A stretch of DNA of 64,000 nt from NCBI RefSeq assembly GCF_033446605.1, contig NZ_JAWQUO010000009.1:87811-151810 (forward strand), in the 5' to 3' direction. The position numbers and the translations under genes were made by a program. Shown here piece after piece: positions 44,270 through 52,333 of the stretch. Position 1 is the stretch's first letter; each line of letters opens with the position of its first letter. The notes under the pieces are model-generated. The model saw only the letters and a program-made list of their open reading frames with translations. It did not search any database and had not been told where the DNA came from. This stretch comes from Iodobacter sp025352645 (lineage in GTDB: Bacteria; Pseudomonadota; Gammaproteobacteria; Burkholderiales; Chitinibacteraceae).

Positions 44270-44644
44270 TTAGCCTAACACTACCAAACACCACATCAGG
44301 GCTAAATTCAATAAACAAACCAATTGCGCTGCGCTGCCTAAATCTTTAGCACGTTTAGCAAGTACATGCCGCTCTAGCGAGGTGTGGTCAACTGCCGCTT
44401 CAATCGCTGAATTCAGCAATTCCACAATCATGGTGGCAAAGTGGCTGGCAATCAAAATTGCACGCCCCCAATGGGGCAAGCCTGGAATAAAAAAAGCGCA
44501 GGCAATCCCTATGCATGCCAATAAACTGACTTGGCGAAAAGCCGCTTCATTTAACCAACCGGCCTTTAAGCCGTCTAAAGAATAGCCCAGTGCGTTCAAA
44601 ACACGGGCAACTCCTGTTTTTCCTTTAAATGGACTTTCTAGCAC
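44270..44644 (-). CDS. dgkA: Diacylglycerol kinase
   Basis: A small trimeric inner-membrane kinase recycling diacylglycerol to phosphatidate. 124 residues with three membrane helices and the signature ELLNSAIEAAVD containing the catalytic Glu. SAAQLVCLLNLALMW forms the last helix. It starts with GTG and overlaps the end of the upstream membrane-protein gene by seven bases (GTGCTAG), so it is probably expressed by coupling. Confidence 0.95.
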   Translation of the reverse strand: MLESPFKGKTGVARVLNALGYSLDGLKAGWLNEAAFRQVSLLACIGIACAFFIPGLPHWGRAILIASHFATMIVELLNSAIEAAVDHTSLERHVLAKRAKDLGSAAQLVCLLNLALMWCLVVLG

Positions 44645-45396
44645 GCGGATGCTCCATCAATGCCAATTGGCGTTACTTCAAAAATTTCTTGGTAAGCTGC
44701 ATACTGCATCAACATCATGACAGGCAGCACAATCAATAAGCCCAGCAATAAAGTAAATGCTGAGAAAACACACAGAACGATTGTAATCAAACCACTGACT
44801 AAAAACGCCTGCCAATTACGGCAAACGCCGGTAAAAGACAATTTCATCGCCTCTAGCGGCGTATATCCTTCAAACAAAACCAGAGCCGGAGCAAACCAAA
44901 CGGCACAAATCATCGGCGTCATCAAAATTAAATTAAGTGAAGTATGCAAATACAATGATTTCATTTGTTCGGGTGTAGGCAAAGTTCCTGGAGTGATATC
45001 TGCCAAGCTGCCTTGATTACCAAATAAACTCAGCAATACCGTAACCAGCAGAACGGCGAGCACATTAATAAAACCAATCCGCAGCAATGGTTTTACCTCA
45101 GACTTAAAAGCGGCAAATAAATCCAATGGGCCCACTTTATTTCCTATATCGCATTGCTTAGCGGCTAAGAATAGACCCGCAGAAAGAACCGGCGAAACTA
45201 GGGTATAGGCTATAGCGGCCACTGCAGGCAGCACGCTGGCCAGCAAAGCTAACACTAGAAATTGCAGCGCCAGCACAATCCACATGCCTGGTTGGCGACG
45301 AAATAGCTTGAATCCCTGCACATACCACTGCCAGCCTCGCCCAGCCTTTAGACGACGCGGTTCTGGCAATAAATCGATTACAGTGTCTTTATCCAT
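44638..45396 (-). CDS. BPSS1780 family membrane protein
   Basis: A 252-residue integral membrane protein with about six hydrophobic segments and the family opening GRGWQWYVQGFKLFRRQPGMWIVLAL. Later motifs are FAPALVLFEGYTPLEAMKLSF and RNWQAFLVSG. The function is unknown; the family is common in betaproteobacteria. I chose the ATG of MDKDTVIDLLPEPRRL; a longer frame starting at 45528 crosses the ackA terminator and is rejected. It precedes and overlaps dgkA. Confidence 0.82.
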   Translation of the reverse strand: MDKDTVIDLLPEPRRLKAGRGWQWYVQGFKLFRRQPGMWIVLALQFLVLALLASVLPAVAAIAYTLVSPVLSAGLFLAAKQCDIGNKVGPLDLFAAFKSEVKPLLRIGFINVLAVLLVTVLLSLFGNQGSLADITPGTLPTPEQMKSLYLHTSLNLILMTPMICAVWFAPALVLFEGYTPLEAMKLSFTGVCRNWQAFLVSGLITIVLCVFSAFTLLLGLLIVLPVMMLMQYAAYQEIFEVTPIGIDGASAC

Positions 45397-45503
45397 TATT
45401 TTTTGTCCACTCGGACTCCGGCAAGGCCTGAAGGATACGTGAACCGGCTTCAAAGTTAAACCAAACAAAATCCATTTCAGGGTTGAATCGGTAATTAGAT
45501 ACG

Positions 45504-45543
45504 CAAAAAAAACGGCCACATGGATCATCTCCAGTGGCCGTTT
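45504..45543 (-). terminator. Terminator of ackA
   Basis: On the minus strand ACGGCCAC pairs with GTGGCCGT, followed by TTTTTTTT. It lies 16 bases after the ackA stop. Confidence 0.9.
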
Positions 45544-45558
45544 GATATGGCTAGGTAT

Positions 45559-46752
45559 TTAAGCTGCTACACACTTTAAAGCATGGCGAGCAATCATCAG
45601 CTCTTCATTGGTTGGGATAATGTAAACAGGGATACGGCTGCTTGGCAGCGAGATGCAACGCGGCTCACCAGAGCGCTTAGCGTTTTCTACCTCATCCAGC
45701 TCCACACCCATCCAGCGCAATTCATTACACACGGTAGCACGGGCAATATCGTCGTTTTCACCAATACCTGCAGTAAACACCAGCGCATCAAAGCCTTGCA
45801 TCGCAGCCGCCAAAGAAGCCGCTTCACGTACTACACGGTGAGCAAAGTAATCGACTGCAAATTTTGCATGTGGGTCTTTGCTAGCGTGTAGATCACGCAT
45901 ATCGCTAGAAATACCCGACATGCCCAATAAGCCCGATTTTTTGTACATCAGCTCTTCAATTTGCGCCACATCCATTTTTAGATGGCTCATAAAGTGCAGA
46001 ACCAGCGCTGGATCGATCGTACCGCAACGTGTGCCCATAGGCAGGCCTTCTAAGGCCGTGAAGCCCATGGTGGTCGCTTGGCATACGCAGTTAAGCAAAG
46101 CCGCCATCGACGAGCCATTGCCCAAATGAGCCACTACAGTGCGCCCTGCCGCTGCCTTGGCATCAATGGTAGGTAATACGCTGGCGATATATTCATAAGA
46201 CAGGCCATGGAAGCCATAGCGGCGAATACCATGCTGCTCGCTAAATTCATATGGCAGCGCGTATTGCTGCTCAAGCTCAGGCTGGGTGCGATGGAAAGCG
46301 GTATCAAAACACGCTACTTGTGGCACATCCGGCAATAGTTGGGCCAAAACACGCATCGGCATAATATTGTGCGGTGCATGCAAAGGAGCCAAAGGCACGG
46401 TCTCATCCAAGCCTTTTAATACCTCTTCTGTGATGCGTACTGGATGGCAGAAATTTAAACCACCGTGCACCACGCGATGGCCAATCGCCGCAATATGGCG
46501 GCCATTAATATGGCTATTTAACCAAGCCAACATATGGCGCAATGCAGAATCATGATTTTTAGGCATATCGGCTGGCATAGATTCAGACACCAGCTTGTTA
46601 TCAGCTGCATCTTTGGCTACAAACTTTGGATCAACATAGATCCCATCAGCCAGGCCTTTAAAGAGCAAAACAGGGTCAGCTGCGCCGGTTTCAAACAGGG
46701 AAAACTTGATGCTGGACGAACCGGCATTGATAACTAGAACCAACTCACTCAT
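45559..46752 (-). CDS. ackA: Acetate kinase
   Basis: Interconverts acetyl phosphate plus ADP with acetate plus ATP. 397 residues, ASKHA fold: NAGSSSIKFSLF (N7 region), HRVVHGG, CFDTAFH with the catalytic Asp, RRYGFHGLSYEY, HLGNGSSMAAL, GLPMGTRCGTIDP, and FTAGIGEND near the C-terminus. An AAGGAG site precedes the ATG. No pta is adjacent, so the phosphoketolase at 22992-25391 is a plausible acetyl phosphate source. Confidence 0.97.
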   Translation of the reverse strand: MSELVLVINAGSSSIKFSLFETGAADPVLLFKGLADGIYVDPKFVAKDAADNKLVSESMPADMPKNHDSALRHMLAWLNSHINGRHIAAIGHRVVHGGLNFCHPVRITEEVLKGLDETVPLAPLHAPHNIMPMRVLAQLLPDVPQVACFDTAFHRTQPELEQQYALPYEFSEQHGIRRYGFHGLSYEYIASVLPTIDAKAAAGRTVVAHLGNGSSMAALLNCVCQATTMGFTALEGLPMGTRCGTIDPALVLHFMSHLKMDVAQIEELMYKKSGLLGMSGISSDMRDLHASKDPHAKFAVDYFAHRVVREAASLAAAMQGFDALVFTAGIGENDDIARATVCNELRWMGVELDEVENAKRSGEPRCISLPSSRIPVYIIPTNEELMIARHALKCVAA

Positions 46753-47138
46753 AAACTACTCCTTAAGTATTGCACTGGCCGTGATAGGCATCGCCTTAGC
46801 ACTAGCTTGTATCGATAGATCAGAACAATCACCTAGCCTAGCAAACTTCAAGGCAGGTAGATCACCGTTTCTTCCCTGAGCTTACACATGCGAAAAAAGG
46901 GCCATGCTTGCTACGCCCCAATAACTTTTGTGGTTTTCGTGAACTACTTCATTTTGCTGAGCATCACTTAGCTGCTGAGGTAATATCCGTATAACAATTG
47001 CCCTGTAGGGGCGAATGTTAAAAACAGCGATGCTGCACCGCAACGGAATAATTACTGCTGCATATTTTAAGCAACACCAAATCACCCCGTATTGGCCAAA
47101 ATCAAGCTAAATCATCCCAAAATAGGTGCATATTCACC
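46753..47138. other. Gene-free divergent region between ackA and the lipoyl-like gene
   Basis: 386 bases that should hold promoters for both divergent genes. It contains a weak member of the GTAGGGGCG repeat group near 47006. No convincing coding frame is seen. Confidence 0.5.
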
Positions 47139-47615
47139 ATGACGGCATTTACCACGCACCTGATTTGCGTACCCGAACTAGACAATACAGCCAGCGTAAC
47201 AGCCTTACATATCTTGCCTGGCCAGCATGTCCAAATAAATACGCCACTACTTACTTTGAAATGTGGAGGTGAATTAGTAGAAATCTGCGCTCCAGAAACA
47301 GGCTGGGTTTCTCATATGATGGTGACGCTAACAGAAACGGTAGCCTGTGGTGATTTGCTCTTGCAAATGGAAATCGAAGAAGTACCCGTGCAAATGTTTG
47401 GCACAGAAGAGTTATCTTTTGCCAGCGCTTGCCAACTTGATTGGCCCGCGGCCCCTCTACTCAGCGTCAGCCCATTGGCGGCCCAACTTGCCGCCAAATT
47501 AGGCGTTGATCTAAGTACAGTGACTCCGCAGGGGCCATCGATTGAAATTGCCGATGTAGAAGCCCATGTGCGCTCGATCATGCTGCAATGGTTAGATGCT
47601 AGGTGCAACTCTTAA
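47139..47615 (+). CDS. Lipoyl-domain-like plus E3-binding-domain protein lacking the lipoyl lysine
   Basis: A 158-residue protein built like the first half of a dihydrolipoamide acyltransferase. Residues about 15-80 follow the lipoyl fold (LPGQHVQINTPLLTL ... APETGWVSHMMV ... VACGDLLLQMEI), and residues 110-144 follow the peripheral subunit-binding domain (SPLAAQLAAKLGVDLSTVTPQGPSIEIADVEAHV). There is no catalytic acyltransferase domain. In the beta-turn where functional domains have ETDKA, this protein has KCGGE, so the lipoylated Lys is Gly (G44). It is divergent from ackA. It may be a remnant, or a structural or regulatory partner of a dehydrogenase complex; function unknown. Confidence 0.75.
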   Translation: MTAFTTHLICVPELDNTASVTALHILPGQHVQINTPLLTLKCGGELVEICAPETGWVSHMMVTLTETVACGDLLLQMEIEEVPVQMFGTEELSFASACQLDWPAAPLLSVSPLAAQLAAKLGVDLSTVTPQGPSIEIADVEAHVRSIMLQWLDARCNS

Positions 47616-47670
47616 TGAGTTGAAGCAATCTACATCCATTGCATGGCATGCTTTAAGCACTCTGTATCTT

Positions 47671-47952
47671 TTATTTTTCCTGTAATTTTTCCATAATTTC
47701 TGTAGGGTTTTGGCTTGCAGCTAGCACTGCGCGAACTACATTAAACGCGGAAGCTGCCTCTGTAGGGTGCTTACCATACGACACCACACTGGCATGCTTC
47801 CAACCCGCGGAGAGCAAAGCATTACGCTTGAAATTAGTGCCCTCAATCCCCCCTCCTCCTAATTGCATCAGCGCTTGCTCAATCAAGACATGGGGCAGTG
47901 GGGTGCGAGAAATAATATTAAAATGATCTGGAATAACTTCATCAAATTGCAT
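47671..47952 (-). CDS. Small uncharacterised protein (93 residues)
   Basis: No family recognised. The product is soluble, with a Gly-rich turn (QLGGGGIEGTNFKRNALL), followed by WKHASVVSYGKHP and a helical C-terminus. An AAGGAG ribosome site eight bases before the ATG supports it as a real gene. It is convergent with the lipoyl-like gene and lies downstream of aroG in the same direction, separated by a terminator. Confidence 0.65.
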   Translation of the reverse strand: MQFDEVIPDHFNIISRTPLPHVLIEQALMQLGGGGIEGTNFKRNALLSAGWKHASVVSYGKHPTEAASAFNVVRAVLAASQNPTEIMEKLQEK

Positions 47953-48189
47953 GGACTTGCTCCTTATTAGCTAATCCCTTGGTTTAAATCAGTACCGTAA
48001 AAGATCTTATTCAAGCCAGCCGATTTTCAATATTAGTAAAGAGTCTCACCAAATCCAGCAATTCCATGCCCTACGGTCAGGAAAGATAAGCCACAGCAAC
48101 TCAACAAATGGTTTTTATCGCGTTTTCAATGCACTAGCAGATGTTATGCAATGCATAAAAACAGCAGCCACAAGCCATAAGAAAACCTC

Positions 48190-48219
48190 AGCAGGGGCAG
48201 CGGCTTGCTGCGCCCTTAC
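48190..48219. repeat. GCTTGCTGCGCCC repeat (family R6), copy 1
   Basis: GCAGGGGCAGCGGCTTGCTGCGCCCTTAC, a small hairpin-forming element. It lies in the 47953-48295 gap, which otherwise shows only the aroG terminator. A double copy lies at 52270-52330. Confidence 0.6.
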
Positions 48220-48245
48220 ATAAGCAAGCTCTTGACTTTAAATGC

Positions 48246-48275
48246 AAAAACGCCTCGATCAACGAGGCGTTTTAA
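48246..48275 (-). terminator. Terminator of aroG
   Basis: AAAACGCCTCG-ATCA-ACGAGGCGTTTT: a nearly symmetric hairpin 20 bases after the aroG stop, with T-tracts on both sides. Confidence 0.9.
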
Positions 48276-48295
48276 AGGGCTAAACCATCAAGCTA

Positions 48296-49366
48296 TTAAA
48301 TATGCACCTTGGCAATTGCACGGCGATCAACCACCGCCTTAGCCAAATCGATCAGCATGGTTTCGGTTTGATCCCAACTAATGCAACCATCGGTAATCGA
48401 TTGCCCATAGGTCAGCGGAGTGCCTTCCACATGATCTTGGCGACCACCCACAATATGACTTTCAACCATCACACCAAAAATCGCATTATTACCGCGGGCT
48501 AATTGAGCACACACATCGGCCGATACATTCACTTGGCGGCGGTAATCTTTGCTGCTATTGGCGTGGCTAAAATCAACCATGATTTTTTGTGGCAAACCCG
48601 CTTTAGCTAAATCTGCCGCCGCAGCTTGTACATGATTGGTATCAAAATTAGGCTCTTTGCCGCCACGCAAAATAATATGGCAATCAGGATTGCCAGCCGT
48701 AGCCACAATCGCCGAATGGCCCATTTTGGTCACAGACAAAAAGTGGTGAGATTGGCTAGATGCGCGAATCGCATCAAGAGCAATTTTTAAATTGCCATCG
48801 GTACCGTTTTTAAAGCCAACTGGACAAGATAAGCCTGAAGCTAATTCACGGTGCACTTGTGATTCTGTAGTACGCGCGCCAATTGCACCCCAGCTCATTA
48901 GATCCGCCATATATTGTGGCGTAATCATGTCTAGGAATTCACCGGCGGTTGGCATGCCTTCATTGTTTAAATCAACCAGCAATTTACGTGCAATACGTAA
49001 GCCATCATTGATGTTGAAGCTGCCATTTAGGTAAGGATCATTAATTAGACCTTTCCAACCTACCGTAGTACGTGGCTTTTCAAAGTAAACCCGCATCACA
49101 ATTTCAAGATCGTTTTTGTGCAACTCGCGCAACACTTTTAACTTAGCGCCATATTCATGGGCAGCCGTTGTATCGTGAATCGAGCAGGGGCCAATCACCA
49201 CTAACAGGCGATCATCCGAGCCTTGCAGGATGCGTTGAATCGCTTGACGAGTTTCAAATACCGTAACGGAAGCCACTTCACTGACTGGAAATTTTTCCAT
49301 CACCGCAATAGGGGGGAGTAGTTCTTTTATTTCACGAATACGGACGTCATCTGTTTGGTATTGCAT
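48296..49366 (-). CDS. aroG: 3-deoxy-7-phosphoheptulonate synthase (class I, AroG type)
   Basis: The first enzyme of the shikimate pathway, condensing phosphoenolpyruvate and erythrose 4-phosphate. 356 residues: VVIGPCSIHD (metal Cys), VYFEKPRTTVGWKGLINDP, SWGAIGARTTESQVHRELASG, VGFKNGTDG, HIILRGGKEPN and VDFSHANSSK. It is most like the Phe-sensitive AroG branch, but the feedback amino acid is not certain from sequence. I chose the ATG of MQYQTDDVRI behind a GGGGAAG site; six extra upstream residues are possible. Confidence 0.94.
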   Translation of the reverse strand: MQYQTDDVRIREIKELLPPIAVMEKFPVSEVASVTVFETRQAIQRILQGSDDRLLVVIGPCSIHDTTAAHEYGAKLKVLRELHKNDLEIVMRVYFEKPRTTVGWKGLINDPYLNGSFNINDGLRIARKLLVDLNNEGMPTAGEFLDMITPQYMADLMSWGAIGARTTESQVHRELASGLSCPVGFKNGTDGNLKIALDAIRASSQSHHFLSVTKMGHSAIVATAGNPDCHIILRGGKEPNFDTNHVQAAAADLAKAGLPQKIMVDFSHANSSKDYRRQVNVSADVCAQLARGNNAIFGVMVESHIVGGRQDHVEGTPLTYGQSITDGCISWDQTETMLIDLAKAVVDRRAIAKVHI

Positions 49367-49440
49367 ATGCTTCCCCTGTCGCATTGCCGTCTACACTGCG
49401 GCAAGTTTTGAGTTTCTATGTGGAGGGAAGAGATTAGCGT

Positions 49441-49857
49441 CTATCGACAGTCGGCGCAAATGCCTTTAACTGTGATTTCCACCGTACGTGCCATGAATTG
49501 CGCAGGTAAGCTTACAGGTAAATCGCTGCTAACATTTTCTAAACAGAAAAAACGCCCACATTCTTCACACTGAAAATGCGCATGATGGTGTGGAGCAGGT
49601 GCAACAGAAAAGCGCCAAACTCGATCATCCCCAGATAGCTTATGCGCCAAATGTTGTTCATTTAGCCAATCAAGCACCCGATAAACGGTGACACGATCAA
49701 TGGCAGGCTGCAGCGCAGCCAAGACATCTAAATGCGATAGCGGCCGCTGTGCATCCAGTAAGGCCGCCAGCACCCGCACCCGTGCTGGCGTTGTGCGGGC
49801 ACGGGTCTGGGCGACTAAATCTCGCGCTTTAGCGATTGTCTCAGCGCTATTACTCAT
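49441..49857 (-). CDS. Fur-family metal-responsive repressor (Zur-like)
   Basis: A 138-residue regulator. The N-terminal winged helix has PLSHLDVLAAL and the recognition helix DRVTVYRVLDWLNEQH. The dimerisation part has a His/Cys metal site (HHHAHFQCEECGRFFCLE) and a second Cys pair CADC at the end, as expected for a structural zinc site. The Cys arrangement and short length resemble Zur more than Fur, but specificity is inferred. It starts 12 bases after dksA, so dksA and this gene form an operon. Confidence 0.85.
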   Translation of the reverse strand: MSNSAETIAKARDLVAQTRARTTPARVRVLAALLDAQRPLSHLDVLAALQPAIDRVTVYRVLDWLNEQHLAHKLSGDDRVWRFSVAPAPHHHAHFQCEECGRFFCLENVSSDLPVSLPAQFMARTVEITVKGICADCR

Positions 49858-49869
49858 CAAAACAGCACA

Positions 49870-50286
49870 TTAATCTGCGTACTGTTTTTTCATACGTTCA
49901 CGACGCTCTTGCGCTTCCAATGACATGGAGGCGGTAGGGCGCGCCACTAAACGCGGCAAGCCAATAGGCTCACCCGTGTCTTCGCAGTAACCGTAGTTAC
50001 CCTCGTCTAGCTTACGCAAAGTGGAGTCGATCTTCATCAACAGCTTACGCTCACGATCTCGCGTGCGCAGCTCTAATGCGTACTCTTCTTCCAAAGTGGC
50101 GCGATCCGCTGGATCTGGCGTGGCTTCTTGTTCTTGCAAGTGTTGGCTGGTCTGATTGGCATTCGCCAAAAGCTCTGCTTTCATTTGCAGAAGCTTAGCC
50201 CGGAAAAACTCGAGGTGATCCGGGTTCATGTAATCATCTTCTGAACCGTTCCAGCTAATGATTTCTTGTTCCGTGAGTTTGGCCAT
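49870..50286 (-). CDS. dksA: RNA polymerase-binding transcription factor DksA
   Basis: Binds the RNA polymerase secondary channel and works with ppGpp in stringent control. 138 residues. The coiled-coil tip motif DPADRATLEEEYALELRTRDRERKL carries the essential acidic residues. The zinc-finger region reads YCEDTGEPIGLPRLVARPTASMSLEAQ, so only the first of the four E. coli cysteines remains; this cysteine-poor form occurs in neisserial and alphaproteobacterial DksA. The ATG at 50286 follows GGGAG. It is cotranscribed with the Fur-family gene. Confidence 0.95.
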   Translation of the reverse strand: MAKLTEQEIISWNGSEDDYMNPDHLEFFRAKLLQMKAELLANANQTSQHLQEQEATPDPADRATLEEEYALELRTRDRERKLLMKIDSTLRKLDEGNYGYCEDTGEPIGLPRLVARPTASMSLEAQERRERMKKQYAD

Positions 50287-50469
50287 GGTGGTTCTCCCTT
50301 TCTGCAAATGGGGGCGGGGCGTGTGTGCTGCTGCGTTGTTTCATCATATTGAAACAAATACTAGACAGAACATAAACTTACGAGCATACACCCCACCAAA
50401 TGGGGAGGCAGCATAATCAAGTCGCAGCCGCAATGCAATAACTCGTTTTGCCATACGGGCGGTATGGTA

Positions 50470-50772
50470 TTAATGAGACAACACCCAATGGATAATAATT
50501 TTTAAATCTTTCTCTTCAATTTGCTGTGCTGGCATAGGAATTTTTCCCCATTTTCCGCCTGGCAAACCTGCACGTACTTCTTTCATTAACATCTCTTCTG
50601 CATCTTTTTGTCCGCGATATTTTGTCGCAACATCCTTATAAGATGGACCTACAATTTTACTATCAATTGCATGGCATCCCAAGCAATTGTATTTAGCAGC
50701 GACCTTGGCGCCATCTTCGGCCCAAACTAAAGGTGTACAGACCAGTAATAGCGGTAAAAAATACTTAATCAT
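50470..50772 (-). CDS. Small monohaem c-type cytochrome
   Basis: A 100-residue periplasmic cytochrome of the c-551/c8 type. The signal peptide is about 1-18 (FLPLLLVCTPLVWA), the haem motif C30-LGC-H34, followed by VGPSYKDVATKY and the axial Met in GKIPMPAQ. It probably shuttles electrons in respiration. It is monocistronic, divergent from the TonB-like gene. Ribosome site AAGGAT precedes the start. Confidence 0.9.
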   Translation of the reverse strand: MIKYFLPLLLVCTPLVWAEDGAKVAAKYNCLGCHAIDSKIVGPSYKDVATKYRGQKDAEEMLMKEVRAGLPGGKWGKIPMPAQQIEEKDLKIIIHWVLSH

Positions 50773-50882
50773 TATTTATTTATCCTTACAGGTAGATGAA
50801 TGAACTATTTTAGCAGCAAGTGAGTATCCAGCGCTGTGCTACACTCCCGCGATTAAAAATCTTAAGTATGTACGGGCTAAAA

Positions 50883-51737
50883 ATGGATAGAGCGCAACGT
50901 TTTATGGCTCTGGGCGTCATGTTATCGATACTGGCCCATGCCGTTCCAATTTTTGGCATGAAGTTTGTAATGCCCGACCCTAAAACACTCTTTTCTGCAC
51001 AGCCACTTGAAGTGGTATTAGTTAATCAGCGCACTCTACAAGATGCGCTTAAAGCCGATGCACTTGCCCAAGCCAACCTTAATGGTGGTGGCAATACCGA
51101 TGTGGCCAATCAGCACGTTAAATCGCCTTTACCTGCCAATGATAATTTGCCATCTAAAGAAGTGGAACGAGTTAAAGAGCAACAAAAGAAACTTGAAGCT
51201 GACGCAGAAAAACTCATGCTGCAGCTCAAAGCCGACACCCATATTGCACAAGACCTAGGCAAAAGCACGCAAGTGGCGGATACCGGCCAAGATAGCGAGC
51301 AATTAAAACAACAAGCGCGTGAAATTGCCGGTTTAGCGGCACAAATCAGCAAGCAAACCAGTGCTTATCAAAGCCGGCCTCGTATGGCCTTTATTGGTGC
51401 AAGGGCGCGTGAATATCGTTTTGCCCGCTATGTTGAAGATTGGCGGATGAAAATGGAGCGTGTCGGTGCGCTCACCTACCCGCTAGATGGGCAAGGCAAT
51501 AAAATGTATGGCCGTTTATTGGTTTCAGTAGAAATTGATGCCAATGGCAATGTGCGTAAAGCAGAAATCAGCAAGTCTTCGGGAAATAAGGAGCTGGATG
51601 CTGCCGCATTACGCATCGTAAAAATGGCCGCGCCCTTTGGTAAGTTTCCTGATGAGATTCGTAAAGACACCGATGTCATTAGCATCAGCCGCACTTGGAC
51701 CTTTGCCAAGGGCGATACCGTTTTAGGCAACGATTAA
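50883..51737 (+). CDS. TonB-like energy transducer / TonB C-terminal domain protein
   Basis: A 284-residue periplasm-spanning protein. An N-terminal membrane anchor (FMALGVMLSILAHAVPIFGMKF) is followed by a Gln/Lys/Ala-rich, probably coiled-coil linker (residues 95-165) and a TonB C-terminal domain (about 200-280; YGRLLVSVEIDANGNVRKAEISKSSGNKELDAAALRIVKMAAPF). No exbB-exbD is adjacent. Its stop overlaps the ruvC start (TAATG). The start is uncertain: an ATG at 50868 is an alternative. It may serve TonB receptors such as the one at 3845-5893, or a TolA-like envelope role. Confidence 0.8.
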   Translation: MDRAQRFMALGVMLSILAHAVPIFGMKFVMPDPKTLFSAQPLEVVLVNQRTLQDALKADALAQANLNGGGNTDVANQHVKSPLPANDNLPSKEVERVKEQQKKLEADAEKLMLQLKADTHIAQDLGKSTQVADTGQDSEQLKQQAREIAGLAAQISKQTSAYQSRPRMAFIGARAREYRFARYVEDWRMKMERVGALTYPLDGQGNKMYGRLLVSVEIDANGNVRKAEISKSSGNKELDAAALRIVKMAAPFGKFPDEIRKDTDVISISRTWTFAKGDTVLGND

Positions 51738-52258
51738 TGCGTATTCTAGGAATTGACCCCGGTTCTAGAGTAACCGGCTTTGGTGTGATTGATGTCGATG
51801 GGCAAAACCGAACGTATGTCGCTTCAGGCTGTATTCGCACCCCTGGCGGGGAATTAGCCGCCCGCATCAAATCTATTTTGCGTGGCATTGCAGAGGTGGT
51901 TGAAACCTATAAGCCTGATATTGCTGCGGTTGAAATTGTGTTTGTAAACGTCAACCCACAATCCACATTAATGCTAGGCCAGGCGCGGGGCGCGGCGATG
52001 TCGGCGCTAGTATTGGCTGATTTGCCTATCGGCGAATATACCGCGCTGCAAGTCAAACAAGCCGTGGTAGGTAATGGCCACGCCGATAAAGAGCAAGTCA
52101 GCCAAATGGTGCAACGCATGCTACGTCTAAACGGTGCACCGCAATCTGACGCTGCCGACGCGCTTGCCGTTGCCCTCACCCACGCCCAGCACGATAGCGG
52201 CGCGATGAAGCAACTCGCCAGCTTAGGCCTCACTATTAAACGTGGGCGGCTAGCTTAA
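51737..52258 (+). CDS. ruvC: Holliday junction resolvase RuvC
   Basis: The endonuclease that cuts Holliday junctions. 173 residues with all four catalytic acids: D7 in LGIDPGSRVTG, the Glu in AAVEIVF, and both Asp in QSDAADALAVALTH; the junction-contacting VFVN and LGQARG segments are also kept. Its ATG overlaps the stop of the TonB-like gene by one base. It is separated from ruvA by a reverse-strand gene and a repeat. Confidence 0.97.
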   Translation: MRILGIDPGSRVTGFGVIDVDGQNRTYVASGCIRTPGGELAARIKSILRGIAEVVETYKPDIAAVEIVFVNVNPQSTLMLGQARGAAMSALVLADLPIGEYTALQVKQAVVGNGHADKEQVSQMVQRMLRLNGAPQSDAADALAVALTHAQHDSGAMKQLASLGLTIKRGRLA

Positions 52259-52269
52259 TTATTAACAAA

Positions 52270-52330
52270 TGTAGGGGTGCTGCTTGCTGCGCCTAGGCTG
52301 AAATGGGTGCTGCTTGCCGCGCCCCTGCAG
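52270..52330. repeat. GCTTGCTGCGCC repeat (family R6), tandem copies
   Basis: GTAGGGGTGCTGCTTGCTGCGCC followed by GGGTGCTGCTTGCCGCGCCCCTGC: two direct copies whose outer ends (GTAGGGG / CCCCTGC) are complementary. It lies between the convergent ends of ruvC and the next gene. Confidence 0.7.
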
Positions 52331-52333
52331 CGT

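Noticed and set aside
45397..45528. 44-residue N-terminal extension of the BPSS1780 gene
   Set aside because: It overlaps the ackA terminator; the family starts near MDKDTVIDLLPEPRRL.
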